Below are positions 1 to 8,822 of a stretch of DNA of 64,000 nucleotides, in pieces. Source of the stretch: Dysgonomonas sp. Marseille-P4677 (GTDB taxonomy: Bacteria; Bacteroidota; Bacteroidia; Bacteroidales; Dysgonomonadaceae); assembly GCF_016652235.1 (NCBI RefSeq), contig NZ_JAEPKU010000005.1:1-64000 (forward strand). The letters run 5' to 3'. The notes below the pieces were generated by a model. The model was not told the origin of the DNA, made no database searches, and worked only from the letters and a program-made list of their open reading frames with translations. A program made the position numbers and the translations under genes. The first letter of the stretch is position 1; each line of letters opens with the position of its first letter.

Positions 1-351
1 GAGTATATGTATCATATCTATTTGCCACAATTCATTATCTGAACTTTGATACCATGCATGCCATTCTAAACATGCTTCGTCTGTTTCTATCAGATTTGTA
101 TATTCTATCCTCTTAATTTTAGAGTTTAAAGATAATTTGGAGATCACAGAAAAACTATCCCCGATATTCAGCGTATCAGAATAGATATGAAAATCAATAT
201 CCCTATGTTTCATCAATAATCCCATTTTACAAGAGCCAACCATATTGATCTTTGCCCCGATAGACTCCCAATTGGCTACTATATCCAGATCTTTTATTAT
301 TACTTTGGCTTTTTCCTGATTAATAGCTGCTATATCTAAGAAATTACTCAT
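1..351 (-). CDS. Nucleotidyltransferase-like protein, C-terminus outside the window
   Basis: The reading frame starts at the ATG at 351 and stays open for 117 codons to the left edge, so the protein is partial. Around residues 38-56 it reads V-G-S-C-K-M-G-L-L-M-K-H-R-D-I-D-F-H, the G-S-x(n)-D-x-D arrangement of the nucleotidyltransferase fold, where the two aspartates bind metal. The rest has no motif I recognise, and the substrate cannot be told. No signal peptide is visible, so it is probably cytoplasmic. A strong terminator for the neighbouring operon lies just upstream, so it is transcribed separately. The family call rests on the motif alone. Confidence 0.6.
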   Translation of the reverse strand, partial: MSNFLDIAAINQEKAKVIIKDLDIVANWESIGAKINMVGSCKMGLLMKHRDIDFHIYSDTLNIGDSFSVISKLSLNSKIKRIEYTNLIETDEACLEWHAWYQSSDNELWQIDMIHIL

Positions 352-401
352 AATGAATATGTTTTTTAAGTGTAAGGATTTTTATATGCTAAATGTATAA
401 A

Positions 402-435
402 AAAAGCCGTATAAGATAAGTCTTATACGGCTTTT
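402..435 (-). terminator. Rho-independent terminator of the glycosidase operon
   Basis: A perfect 15-bp inverted repeat (402-416 and 421-435) with a 4-base loop is followed, on the minus strand, by a run of seven T. It lies 18 bases beyond the stop codon of the GH92 gene. The plus strand also has T after the stem, so it may work in both directions. Confidence 0.9.
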
Positions 436-453
436 GTATATAAATAGTTTTTA

Positions 454-2766
454 TTATTTCTTCTTTTTCTTTGTTCCGGTCGATTGTTTCAACTCTTTAG
501 AGAAAGAGTATGGGAGATCTTCCTCCATAGTACCTTTTACTTTGTTAGGAGTAGAAGACATCTTGAAGTTGATATCAGCTCCCTTCATCAATGTGTCGTG
601 AGTCAGATAATTTTTAGTATAATCCAATCCGTTTACATCCATTGAAGAAACATATCTGTTCGTCTTATTATTATCTTGCGATTTGATAACTACCTTATTA
701 CCATTGTAAAGGTTTAATGTCACTTTGTCGAATAATGGTGAGCCAAGGATATACTCATCTGTTCCCGGACATACAGGATAGAACCCTAGTGCAGAGAATA
801 CGTACCAAGCCGAAGTTTGTCCATTATCTTCATCACCACAATAACCATCGGGATTAGGTGTATATAGCTTATCCATCACTTCACGAACCCAATATTGAGC
901 TTTCCAAGGTTCTGCCGAATAGTTATACATATAGATCATATGCTGTATCGGCTGATTCCCATGTGCATAGTTACCCATATTCATGATTTGCATCTCGCGT
1001 ATTTCATGGATAACTCCGCCATAGTAGCTTTCATCAAATAAAGGTGGTACGTTAAACACTGAGTCCATCATTTGGTTAAAGCCTTCTTTACCTCCCATTA
1101 GGTCGATAAGTCCTTGCGGATCGTGGAAAACAGACCAAGTATAGTGCCAGCTATTGCCTTCGGTAAATGCGTCACCCCATTTCAACGGATTGAACGGAGA
1201 TTGGAATGTACCATCCTGATTTTTACCTCGCATAAGTTTATGTTCCGAATCAAATAGGTTTTTATAATTCATTGCGCGTTTAGCGAAGATATCTATCTCT
1301 TTTTTAGGTTTACCTAGAGCTTGTCCCAGTTTGTAGATAGTCCAGTCGTCATAAGCATATTCAAGTGTTCGAGCTGCATTTTCGTTGATCTTTACATCAT
1401 AAGGCACATATCCCAATTTGTTGTAATATTCCCAACCAAGACGGCCTGTCGAACTTACTTTAGGGTGTACATTGTTTGCTCCGTGTACCACAGCTTGCCA
1501 AAGAGTTTCGATGTCATATCCTCTCAATCCTTTCAGATAAGCATCTGCAACAACAGATGCAGAGTTGTTTCCAACCATACAACCCCTGTGACCGGGGCTT
1601 GCCCACTCCGGTAAAAATCCACTTTCTTTGTAAGTGTTAGCCAAACCTTCCTGCATTTTGGTATTCATATCAGGATACATCAGGTTGAGGAATGGGAACA
1701 AGCAACGGAAAGTATCCCAGAAGCCGGTGTCGGTAAACATATAGCCGGGCAATACTTCACCGTTGTATGGGCTGTAATGTACTATTTGTTTATTAGCATC
1801 TATTTCATAGAAGCTGCGAGGGAAAAGTACTGAGCGGTATAAACAAGAATAGAACGTACGTAAATTGTCTATATTTTCATCTTCCACGACAATTCTTCCC
1901 AGTACTTCATTCCAGCGGTCACGGCCCTGCTGAGCGATCTGGTCGAAACTATTATTGCCAAGTTCTTTCAGATTTAACTCTGCTTGCTCAGGGCTAATAA
2001 ATGAAGAAGCTATACGAGCATGTACAATCTCTCCTTTTTTAGTTGAGAAACCGATAATACCACCTGCGTGATTAGCTTTACTTTCTACTCCGCCTTCACT
2101 GATGACACCTTCGCTTACTGATGCAGTGTAAGTAAATGGTTTATCAAAGACAATCACAAAATAGTTTTTGAAGTTCTCAGGAACTCCTCCGCTGTTTTTA
2201 GTCGTATAACCTATTATCTTATTTTCGGAAGGGATAATTTTTACATACGACCCTTTATCCATAGCATCTACTACTACATACGATTTGTCATTTTCAGGAA
2301 AAGTGAAACGAAACATCACGGCACGTTCTGTAGGTGCCATTTCGGTTACCACATCATGATCGGCAAGATAGACTTTGTAGTAATAAGGTTTTGCTATTTC
2401 TGCTTTGTGTGAAAACCAGCTGGCTCGTTCGTCCTGGTTGAAAACCGCTTTTTCAGTTACAGGCATAATAGCGAATTGACCATAGTCGTTGATCCATGGA
2501 CTAGGCTGATGAGTTTGTTTGAAGCCGCGTATTTTGTCAGCATCGTAAGTATAAGCCCATCCATCACCCATTTTGCCTGTTTGAGGCATCCAGAAGTTCA
2601 TTCCCCATGGCATGGCGATGGCCGGATAAGTGTTACCTGTAGATAGGCTTATTTTAGACTGTGTTCCCACCAGAGGGTTTACATAGTCTACCAACTCGGT
2701 TTTCTGAGCACTCACAGTACCCAGAAAACCAATTAGACCTAAGAATAATATTCCTATTCTTCTCAT
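454..2766 (-). CDS. GH92 family alpha-mannosidase, secreted
   Basis: This 770-residue protein has a signal peptide (about residues 1-20, ending V-S-A-Q) and the two-domain GH92 layout over its full length. GH92 enzymes are calcium-dependent exo-alpha-mannosidases that trim mannose from N-glycans and yeast mannans. Family motifs are visible: N-P-L-V-G-T near the N-terminus, F-T-E-G-N-S-W-H-Y-T-W near residue 535 (containing the proposed general acid) and G-D-E-D-N-G-Q near 645 (catalytic base region). The usual G-N-E-P segment reads G-N-Q-P near 605, which may shift linkage specificity. It ends in a lysine tail (T-G-T-K-K-K-K-K). It is last in a three-gene operon, overlapping the preceding gene by 4 bases, so the operon probably attacks a mannose-containing host or yeast glycan. 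Confidence 0.93.
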   Translation of the reverse strand: MRRIGILFLGLIGFLGTVSAQKTELVDYVNPLVGTQSKISLSTGNTYPAIAMPWGMNFWMPQTGKMGDGWAYTYDADKIRGFKQTHQPSPWINDYGQFAIMPVTEKAVFNQDERASWFSHKAEIAKPYYYKVYLADHDVVTEMAPTERAVMFRFTFPENDKSYVVVDAMDKGSYVKIIPSENKIIGYTTKNSGGVPENFKNYFVIVFDKPFTYTASVSEGVISEGGVESKANHAGGIIGFSTKKGEIVHARIASSFISPEQAELNLKELGNNSFDQIAQQGRDRWNEVLGRIVVEDENIDNLRTFYSCLYRSVLFPRSFYEIDANKQIVHYSPYNGEVLPGYMFTDTGFWDTFRCLFPFLNLMYPDMNTKMQEGLANTYKESGFLPEWASPGHRGCMVGNNSASVVADAYLKGLRGYDIETLWQAVVHGANNVHPKVSSTGRLGWEYYNKLGYVPYDVKINENAARTLEYAYDDWTIYKLGQALGKPKKEIDIFAKRAMNYKNLFDSEHKLMRGKNQDGTFQSPFNPLKWGDAFTEGNSWHYTWSVFHDPQGLIDLMGGKEGFNQMMDSVFNVPPLFDESYYGGVIHEIREMQIMNMGNYAHGNQPIQHMIYMYNYSAEPWKAQYWVREVMDKLYTPNPDGYCGDEDNGQTSAWYVFSALGFYPVCPGTDEYILGSPLFDKVTLNLYNGNKVVIKSQDNNKTNRYVSSMDVNGLDYTKNYLTHDTLMKGADINFKMSSTPNKVKGTMEEDLPYSFSKELKQSTGTKKKKK

Positions 2767-5267
2767 TGTTTCTTGTTTTGTTTTAATTTATCATCCAACA
2801 TTTTAATATAGTAACCTCCGACTACCGATCTTGCTTGGAATCCGCGTTGATTAGGTTTGTCTGTGAATACCCAGTCTGACATAGGGACACGATCTACAGT
2901 TTCATTCATAAACAAGTGGATAGGACTAATGAACTTTTGGAAAGTAGCTTGATCTTGGGCTAAAGTGGCTGTCCATATAATCCAGTCTGTTTTTGTATAC
3001 GTTTCACGGTTATCTAAAGGTAAACCATACTTATTTTGCTTGCTAAGATAATAAGCAATTTCTTTTTGTGCAACCTCACTTGGGAAAATACCTAAATTTA
3101 ATAATTTGTCCCAAACCAAATTGTATTTCTGACTCCATGTGCCAGGCTTGTCGAATGTAAGACGATAATGATCCCCGTCATCAGCCATTTTCACCCATTC
3201 CTGCGCCATTTCTTTAGCTTTTGCTGTATACTTTTCGGCAACATCTTTTTTGCCCAACATGCCTGCCATATACCCATATGATGCAACACCCATTATAGCT
3301 TTTACAGAAAGATTAACATTATGAGCGAAGTGTCCGGCAAAATCGTCGGTACAAAGTTGATTCTCCGGATCTAATCCATATTCAGCCAGATAGTCGGTCC
3401 ATGTGGTAAGTACATCCCAATGTTTTTCTGCATATTTTGCGTTGCCTTCCATTGCAGCGACAGCAGCAGTAAGGACGAGCATGTTCCCCGATTCTTCTAC
3501 GGGCATATCTCCTCCATATGTTTGTCCGTTAGCAAGAGGATAAGTTCCTACATCGTGAGCAGGAAATGATTTTGTCCATTTACCACTTTCACTGTAATAG
3601 AAAATATGATTCATCAACCCTTTTGCAAGTTCCGGATTATAATATAAGAATAAAGGTGCAGACGGATAAGTAACATCTACTGTACCGATAGAACCATTAC
3701 TAAAGTTTTCTTTCGATAAAAATAGTAGATCTCCATTAGGCGCTTCTACCAGTTTGTGCGCGGTTATCGCCTGGCGATAAGCCAATACACATAGGTCTGC
3801 ATATTCTTTTCCTCCCGATTGAATAGCTGTTTCCATCAGTTCTTTGTCAAATTCGTAGCATCTCTTAATAAGTGCATCATATTCTTTATTCGCTAATTGG
3901 AAAATATTTGTAATAGTTTGATCTCCTTTCGTGTTCCAGTAAGGTCTGAGATTTTCTCCAAAATATTGGATAGAATAAATATCATCATAACCCAGCATAA
4001 TTTTTCCTGTTGTTGCACCTTTAATCGAGCCTAAAGAACGAGATAGGGCAAGCTTATCACCCGTATTTTCTCTCTTTTCTACAGCTCCGTTGATGGTGCT
4101 TGTTACGAAGTCGTTTCTTAATTTCTCTCCGTCTCCGATTGCTGTTGTTGTGTTAGTCTTCTCGGCAGCAAGATAGAAATATCCCCAATCGATGCGGACA
4201 TTATCTCCCGATTTGCCTAATATTTTCTGATCCAGGCTTCCTGTTTTAAGATATACAAGACCTCCGTCTTCAAATCCTTCGCTTACCGATTGTTGAAGAG
4301 GTTTGTCTAAAGCCCATGCAGGAGCAGCCTCGAAGTAAAGATTTACGTCATGTGATTTCCCATCGTTCGATGAAACCTCATATGTAATGTAGTTTACAGG
4401 GCGTGACATTAAAGTCAAATCGTCCATAAATAGTGGAGCTGTGAATGTTAGTCTCAGATCTACTTCACCACATGCGAATGTATAGTGAGTCTGGGTTGCT
4501 TGTACATCTACTGATTTTTGTACCGCAGCTGTTTCAAATGCTTTCTTATGGTCTTTTTCCATTACAAGTCCGAAGTCTAGTAATGCTAGTCCTCCACGGT
4601 CGTGACAATAGCCTGCAATTATATTTTCACCTTTTTTTAATGTTGCTATTACTTCTTCAGAAAGAGGTACAAGAATATTTTTCTTTGCAGCATTTCCTGT
4701 ATTAACTACTTCTATACCATTAATGTAAATAATAGCATCGTCGTCGTGAGAATATTCCAGATATACCTTTTTACCTGATAAATCCTGATCTAGGTTAATA
4801 ATACGTCTCACCCAGATAAATTCTGTTTTCCATTCTGTTTTGGCAGTTGGTTCTTCCGGCATAGTTCCAAATGCAGCAGCAGCAGTTTTCCAGCTTGCAT
4901 CGTTAAAATCTTTATTAAACCAGTTATCCGCCGGTTTAATATTTGTGTATTTACCGGTCCATCCTCCTTGTTCCGAGTTTGGAGCAACGGTGGCCATAGG
5001 CGTTTCTTCAGTACCCATAAAGCGATATACTTTGTCATCTACTTTGATGGCTCCGATAAGAGGGAGGTCGCTGCCTGTCCAGTGTTTTACAGATCCATCA
5101 TATAGGTTATCCGTGGTAGACCAACCTGATGTGTAAGGATCGATTGTGATTAATGGATAAGCAGGTGCTCTCAGATCATTTTTTATGATCTCATAATTTT
5201 GTGCTTTTTCTGTTTTACAGCTAAATAAGGCTGTTATCAAAAAGCTAAGGAATAATAGTTTTTTCAT
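2763..5267 (-). CDS. DUF4965/DUF5127/DUF1793 (glutaminase A-like) lipoprotein
   Basis: The 834-residue protein begins with a lipoprotein signal (L-F-S-C at about residues 14-17), so it should be anchored to an envelope membrane. The body matches the arrangement called glutaminase A family in annotation: an N-terminal beta-sandwich and a C-terminal alpha/alpha-toroid like that of glycosidases. Near residues 95-195 there is an inserted galactose-binding-like module (W-F-N-K-D-F-N-D-A-S-W and Y-S-H-D-D-D-A-I-I-Y-I-N-G). In Bacteroidetes, relatives are usually found next to glycosidases, so a carbohydrate substrate seems more likely than glutamine; that is inference. It shares an ATGA overlap with the GH92 gene and follows the TIM-barrel gene by 24 bases. 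Confidence 0.85.
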   Translation of the reverse strand: MKKLLFLSFLITALFSCKTEKAQNYEIIKNDLRAPAYPLITIDPYTSGWSTTDNLYDGSVKHWTGSDLPLIGAIKVDDKVYRFMGTEETPMATVAPNSEQGGWTGKYTNIKPADNWFNKDFNDASWKTAAAAFGTMPEEPTAKTEWKTEFIWVRRIINLDQDLSGKKVYLEYSHDDDAIIYINGIEVVNTGNAAKKNILVPLSEEVIATLKKGENIIAGYCHDRGGLALLDFGLVMEKDHKKAFETAAVQKSVDVQATQTHYTFACGEVDLRLTFTAPLFMDDLTLMSRPVNYITYEVSSNDGKSHDVNLYFEAAPAWALDKPLQQSVSEGFEDGGLVYLKTGSLDQKILGKSGDNVRIDWGYFYLAAEKTNTTTAIGDGEKLRNDFVTSTINGAVEKRENTGDKLALSRSLGSIKGATTGKIMLGYDDIYSIQYFGENLRPYWNTKGDQTITNIFQLANKEYDALIKRCYEFDKELMETAIQSGGKEYADLCVLAYRQAITAHKLVEAPNGDLLFLSKENFSNGSIGTVDVTYPSAPLFLYYNPELAKGLMNHIFYYSESGKWTKSFPAHDVGTYPLANGQTYGGDMPVEESGNMLVLTAAVAAMEGNAKYAEKHWDVLTTWTDYLAEYGLDPENQLCTDDFAGHFAHNVNLSVKAIMGVASYGYMAGMLGKKDVAEKYTAKAKEMAQEWVKMADDGDHYRLTFDKPGTWSQKYNLVWDKLLNLGIFPSEVAQKEIAYYLSKQNKYGLPLDNRETYTKTDWIIWTATLAQDQATFQKFISPIHLFMNETVDRVPMSDWVFTDKPNQRGFQARSVVGGYYIKMLDDKLKQNKKQ

Positions 5268-5291
5268 TTTGTTCGCTTGTTTTATTTTAGT

Positions 5292-7463
5292 TTACCATTT
5301 GAATTCAATATGTACTCCTTCCGGATTATTTTCGAAATGAAGAAGGTATGTTTTTGATTCTTGATCCCAATCTCCATTCTCTATAGTTTCTGCATTGACC
5401 GTAATACTTATAGGCCTCTTAGGTAAAAATACACGGGATACATTCGTCGTATTAATCGGGCTTTTTGCAATAAACGAGTAGCCTGATTTATCTTGTTTTT
5501 CATCATATATACGTGATGCTCCGCAAAGCACTTTCGCTTTTTTCCTATCTGGTATACTCTTTAAGTTGTATAGGTAGGCTTGTTCGCCCGGATTAATAGT
5601 TTTTTTAGTCAGAATAGGTAAGTTTTTATCAAATAGGTCGATGTATAAGCCTGATAAAACCAGAGGATCTTCTGATACACTTTCATCCATAACAGTGGCG
5701 ATGATGTAGGCTCCTCTTTCGAGATAGAGGTTGTTTTTTAGTTTCAGACTGCCCATTCGGGCTTCTTCTTTGTAGGCTTTTTCTACGGTAGATACGTACC
5801 TTTTGTCATTGTCTTTCCTTAGTACATAATGTTTCGGATCTTCTTTCAGTACATGCACAAAACCCTTACCATATGTATATTTTCCTTCTGTAGGATTTGG
5901 AGTTAAACCTAATTTTTCGAATAAATGATCGGATGGCGTATTGTATTTGCTGCCGTTAGTGTTCCACCATTCCATTACAGACTGGTATGGGTCGATATCT
6001 TCGCCACAATATATGAGTACTCCTCCATTTTTTACCCACTCAGCGATATAATCGTGATATTTTGCGTCTAGAGGTTTCATGTTTGAGTATGAAACAACTA
6101 ATATTTTTAGGTCTTTAAATGTATTTGCATAGGGGGTATTTTCTATATGGACTAGTTCTACAGGAATCCCCTTTTTCAACAGAGGAAACGTTTGTCCGTA
6201 AAAACTAGAAAACTGTGGGTCATCGTATCCTTTATGATTCGGAAAACGCTGGAACATGAGTGAGTTTGCCATCAATACGCCTATCCCGTGCGACCCGCTT
6301 ACCCTATTGTCTGATTTTTTAATGTCATTCAGGCTATTGATCATTATTTGCATTTGTGTCGAATAATGTCTTGGAATACGTTCCTTTTCATCACTGTTTT
6401 GGCTTTTGCGATATAGTCCTTCGTAGATACGTTCGGGCCATGGCATAACTTCGTAGGTGTCTATCATCGGATATAGGAGTTGTGCCGCAAATGTTGCCTG
6501 ATAATTTCTTTTGTAATCTTCCCAGTCTTTTGCACGGTCTTCTATCGGATCTGTAAGGAAATAAGTACGGCGTCCGGTTGGTGCAGTCATCGATTGTACC
6601 GATCCATATTCGAGGAAAGCGTTCTCGAAAACTCTTTCTTTTTCCGTTCCGTTGTAATAGGTTTTTTCACGAGAAGTTCCTGTCCAAACCTGAGCAATAT
6701 ATCCGTCTATACAATCCAGCGATGCAAGGCTTGCTTCGGGACTTACTATTTGCCACGAAGTGTAATTTACTAATGAATGGGTAGGTACATAACATTTGAT
6801 ATCTAGTCCCTTGTTCTTACCATATTCTTTGGCATAGGTGAAAACTTCTTCCAACGCATTATAGTATAGGTGGTACTTGAGTTTATTTGCCAGATATGTA
6901 TTTTCGGGCGATTCGTGCTGTGCCCTCCATGCAAAACCATAATATTTTTGCCACTCTTCTTTAAATGCGTCACTATATCCGGCACGCATCCAAAACTCAG
7001 GTTCCTCAAGATATATAGTCGTGATTCCTGCATCTATGGCACGTTTTATCTGGGTTTCTTTCATATAGCGAATAAAATCCGAGGTAGGGACAATATATGG
7101 GACCATATGTCCGTGGAAGATAGTGTCTCCGTTCATCGTTTTTTGTCCTTCACGCAAATGGTTCTTTTTCCCATCCCATTTTCCCATGAAGTAGTCCTGA
7201 TATTCACCCCATGCTATTCCGGTCATAAATTGCGCAATGTAACCCTTATCTCGCCATGATTGTACTCTTTCTTCGAATGGAATCCTTTTTACGTTATCAG
7301 AAGGGTTGCCTCCGATACCGTAAACAATTGCTCCATCAGCTCTTGTGTCTAAAGACGGTTTCCACGGATGAGAGGTTTGAAAAACAGTTTTAGCATCGTC
7401 CTGTGCCTGTATTTCTGTATTGATACAAAATACTATGAGGCAGATAAATAAAAGTTTCTTCAT
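5292..7463 (-). CDS. Secreted TIM-barrel protein, probable glycoside hydrolase of unassigned family
   Basis: The 723-residue protein has a signal peptide (residues 1-20, ending I-Q-A-Q). Its first half looks like a beta/alpha barrel: repeated strand-helix units, with I-Y-L-E-E-P-E-F-W near residue 150 where a GH-A enzyme would place an acidic residue after a strand. The middle (about 390-500) looks like a Rossmann or glutamine-amidotransferase-like module (L-K-I-L-V-V-S-Y-S, then V-K-N-G-G-V-L-I-Y-C-G-E-D), as in GH42-type enzymes. The C-terminus is beta-rich. I cannot place it in a named CAZy family. It is first in the operon with the DUF4965 and GH92 genes, so a glycan-degrading role fits. 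The catalytic residues are guesses. Confidence 0.75.
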   Translation of the reverse strand: MKKLLFICLIVFCINTEIQAQDDAKTVFQTSHPWKPSLDTRADGAIVYGIGGNPSDNVKRIPFEERVQSWRDKGYIAQFMTGIAWGEYQDYFMGKWDGKKNHLREGQKTMNGDTIFHGHMVPYIVPTSDFIRYMKETQIKRAIDAGITTIYLEEPEFWMRAGYSDAFKEEWQKYYGFAWRAQHESPENTYLANKLKYHLYYNALEEVFTYAKEYGKNKGLDIKCYVPTHSLVNYTSWQIVSPEASLASLDCIDGYIAQVWTGTSREKTYYNGTEKERVFENAFLEYGSVQSMTAPTGRRTYFLTDPIEDRAKDWEDYKRNYQATFAAQLLYPMIDTYEVMPWPERIYEGLYRKSQNSDEKERIPRHYSTQMQIMINSLNDIKKSDNRVSGSHGIGVLMANSLMFQRFPNHKGYDDPQFSSFYGQTFPLLKKGIPVELVHIENTPYANTFKDLKILVVSYSNMKPLDAKYHDYIAEWVKNGGVLIYCGEDIDPYQSVMEWWNTNGSKYNTPSDHLFEKLGLTPNPTEGKYTYGKGFVHVLKEDPKHYVLRKDNDKRYVSTVEKAYKEEARMGSLKLKNNLYLERGAYIIATVMDESVSEDPLVLSGLYIDLFDKNLPILTKKTINPGEQAYLYNLKSIPDRKKAKVLCGASRIYDEKQDKSGYSFIAKSPINTTNVSRVFLPKRPISITVNAETIENGDWDQESKTYLLHFENNPEGVHIEFKW

Positions 7464-7846
7464 TTTATTTTGTTTTTTAATAAGCTTTTTTATCAGACTA
7501 ATATATTGATGAATCGGGCTTTTATTTCCAAGAGATAAATGAAGATATTACATGAAAACGTAGAATGCTTTATCATGATACGCTATAATATTTCCGAAAA
7601 TTCGGAATAGGCACTACTTTATATTTTAAGGATATACAAAACTAATGAATAGATTTTGACAAGTTGAAAATTATTAATCAATAAAGAGTAATATATGTTC
7701 ACTTTTTTGTTAACCCGGTTAAAATATTTAACCGACGGGTTAATTAACAATTAATACTTTAAAATAAAGACGGTTTATTGGGCTAATACCTCATTCATTA
7801 AAAAATTAATAGTTTTCTCTTTAGAGCTGCGGAGATATAAATTCAA
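7464..7846. other. 383-bp intergenic region with control region of the glycosidase operon
   Basis: There is no coding frame worth calling. The region is upstream of the three-gene glycosidase operon and downstream of miaA, both on the minus strand. It contains the double palindrome at 7710-7743, about 250 bases from the operon start. No clear TAnnTTTG box was found near the start codon. Confidence 0.6.
7710..7743. promoter_or_regulatory. Double palindrome TTAACC...GGTTAA, candidate operator
   Basis: Four half-sites occur in strict alternation: TTAACC (7710), GGTTAA (7717), TTAACC (7728) and GGTTAA (7738). They form two palindromes with 1-bp and 4-bp centres. The inner halves also form an 8-bp stem (CGGTTAAA and TTTAACCG). 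The G/C core in a very AT-rich spacer and the dyad symmetry suggest a dimeric repressor or activator, for example of LacI type. The regulator is not in this window. Confidence 0.55.
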
Positions 7847-8758
7847 CTATAGGAGTTCTGATATCTTTTTTATTTTTGTTTCCATAGTCAGAGTGGCATC
7901 TAACCAATGGATATATATTCCCCTTTTCTCCATCCCTCTAAACCATGTCATTTGGCGTTTGGCAAATTGGTGGATAGCAATCTCGAGTTGAGAAAACATT
8001 TCTTGATAGGAGAGTTGTTTTAATAGATAAAGAGTTACATATTTATATTCCAGTCCGTAATAGATGAGGTCTTCGGGTGCAACGCCTTTATTCAATATAT
8101 TTTGCACTTCTTCTATCATACCCTCATTAAGTCTGGAAGCCAAACGTTTCGATATTTTTTCTCGGCGAAGTTCCCTGTCTATATTTACTCCTATTATTAG
8201 GCTGTTTAATGGAGGAAACTCATTTTGTTCTAAGGGATGTTGCTTTTTATATTCTTCAATTTCGATAGCACGAATTGCTCTTTGAGCAGTATCTACATCT
8301 GTGGTATTGTGAAGATTTTTATATTCGGAAAGAATAGCGGTAAGTTCTTGTAGACTATATTCCTCATATTTTTTCCTTAATTCTTTATTCTCAGGTACGT
8401 TTACAAGGGAATACCCTTTGAGTACAGATTCTATATATAAGCCTGAGCCACCACATAAAATAGGCGTTTTCCCTTTACTTTTCAGATCAGTATATATCCT
8501 GTGAAAATCATGTTGATATTCGAAAATATTATATTTTTCTCCTGCTTCACAAATATCAATGAGATGATAAGGAATTTGTTTTCCATTTACAGTATAATCG
8601 GCGAGGTCTTTGCCTGTTCCTATATCCATTGATCTATAAACTTGTCTCGAATCGCCACTGATTATCTCTGTATCTAAAGCATAAGCCAGGTGGCATGCCA
8701 AGGTTGTTTTTCCTGATGCAGTAGGGCCAATGATTGTTATCAGGTCGTATGTATTCAT
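7847..8758 (-). CDS. miaA: tRNA dimethylallyltransferase MiaA
   Basis: MiaA transfers a dimethylallyl group from DMAPP to N6 of adenosine 37 in tRNAs that read codons starting with U. The 303-residue length is normal. The P-loop G-P-T-A-S-G-K-T is at residues 11-18, followed by I-I-S-G-D-S-R-Q-V-Y-R-S-M-D-I-G-T-G-K, the conserved segment with the catalytic aspartate. The C-terminal R-Q-M-T-W-F-R motif for tRNA binding is present. It lies 64 bases after the polyprenyl synthase gene on the same strand, so the two isoprenoid-using genes may be cotranscribed. Confidence 0.96.
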   Translation of the reverse strand: MNTYDLITIIGPTASGKTTLACHLAYALDTEIISGDSRQVYRSMDIGTGKDLADYTVNGKQIPYHLIDICEAGEKYNIFEYQHDFHRIYTDLKSKGKTPILCGGSGLYIESVLKGYSLVNVPENKELRKKYEEYSLQELTAILSEYKNLHNTTDVDTAQRAIRAIEIEEYKKQHPLEQNEFPPLNSLIIGVNIDRELRREKISKRLASRLNEGMIEEVQNILNKGVAPEDLIYYGLEYKYVTLYLLKQLSYQEMFSQLEIAIHQFAKRQMTWFRGMEKRGIYIHWLDATLTMETKIKKISELL

Positions 8759-8822
8759 GCTATAAAATCGTCAGGTATTTTTGATCACAAGCTAAATAAG
8801 CTTGTACAAAGGGAAGCAATTG

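Noticed and set aside
1321-1614. Plus-strand open frame opposite the GH92 gene
   Set aside because: It is a shadow frame; the minus-strand frame codes for a recognised family.
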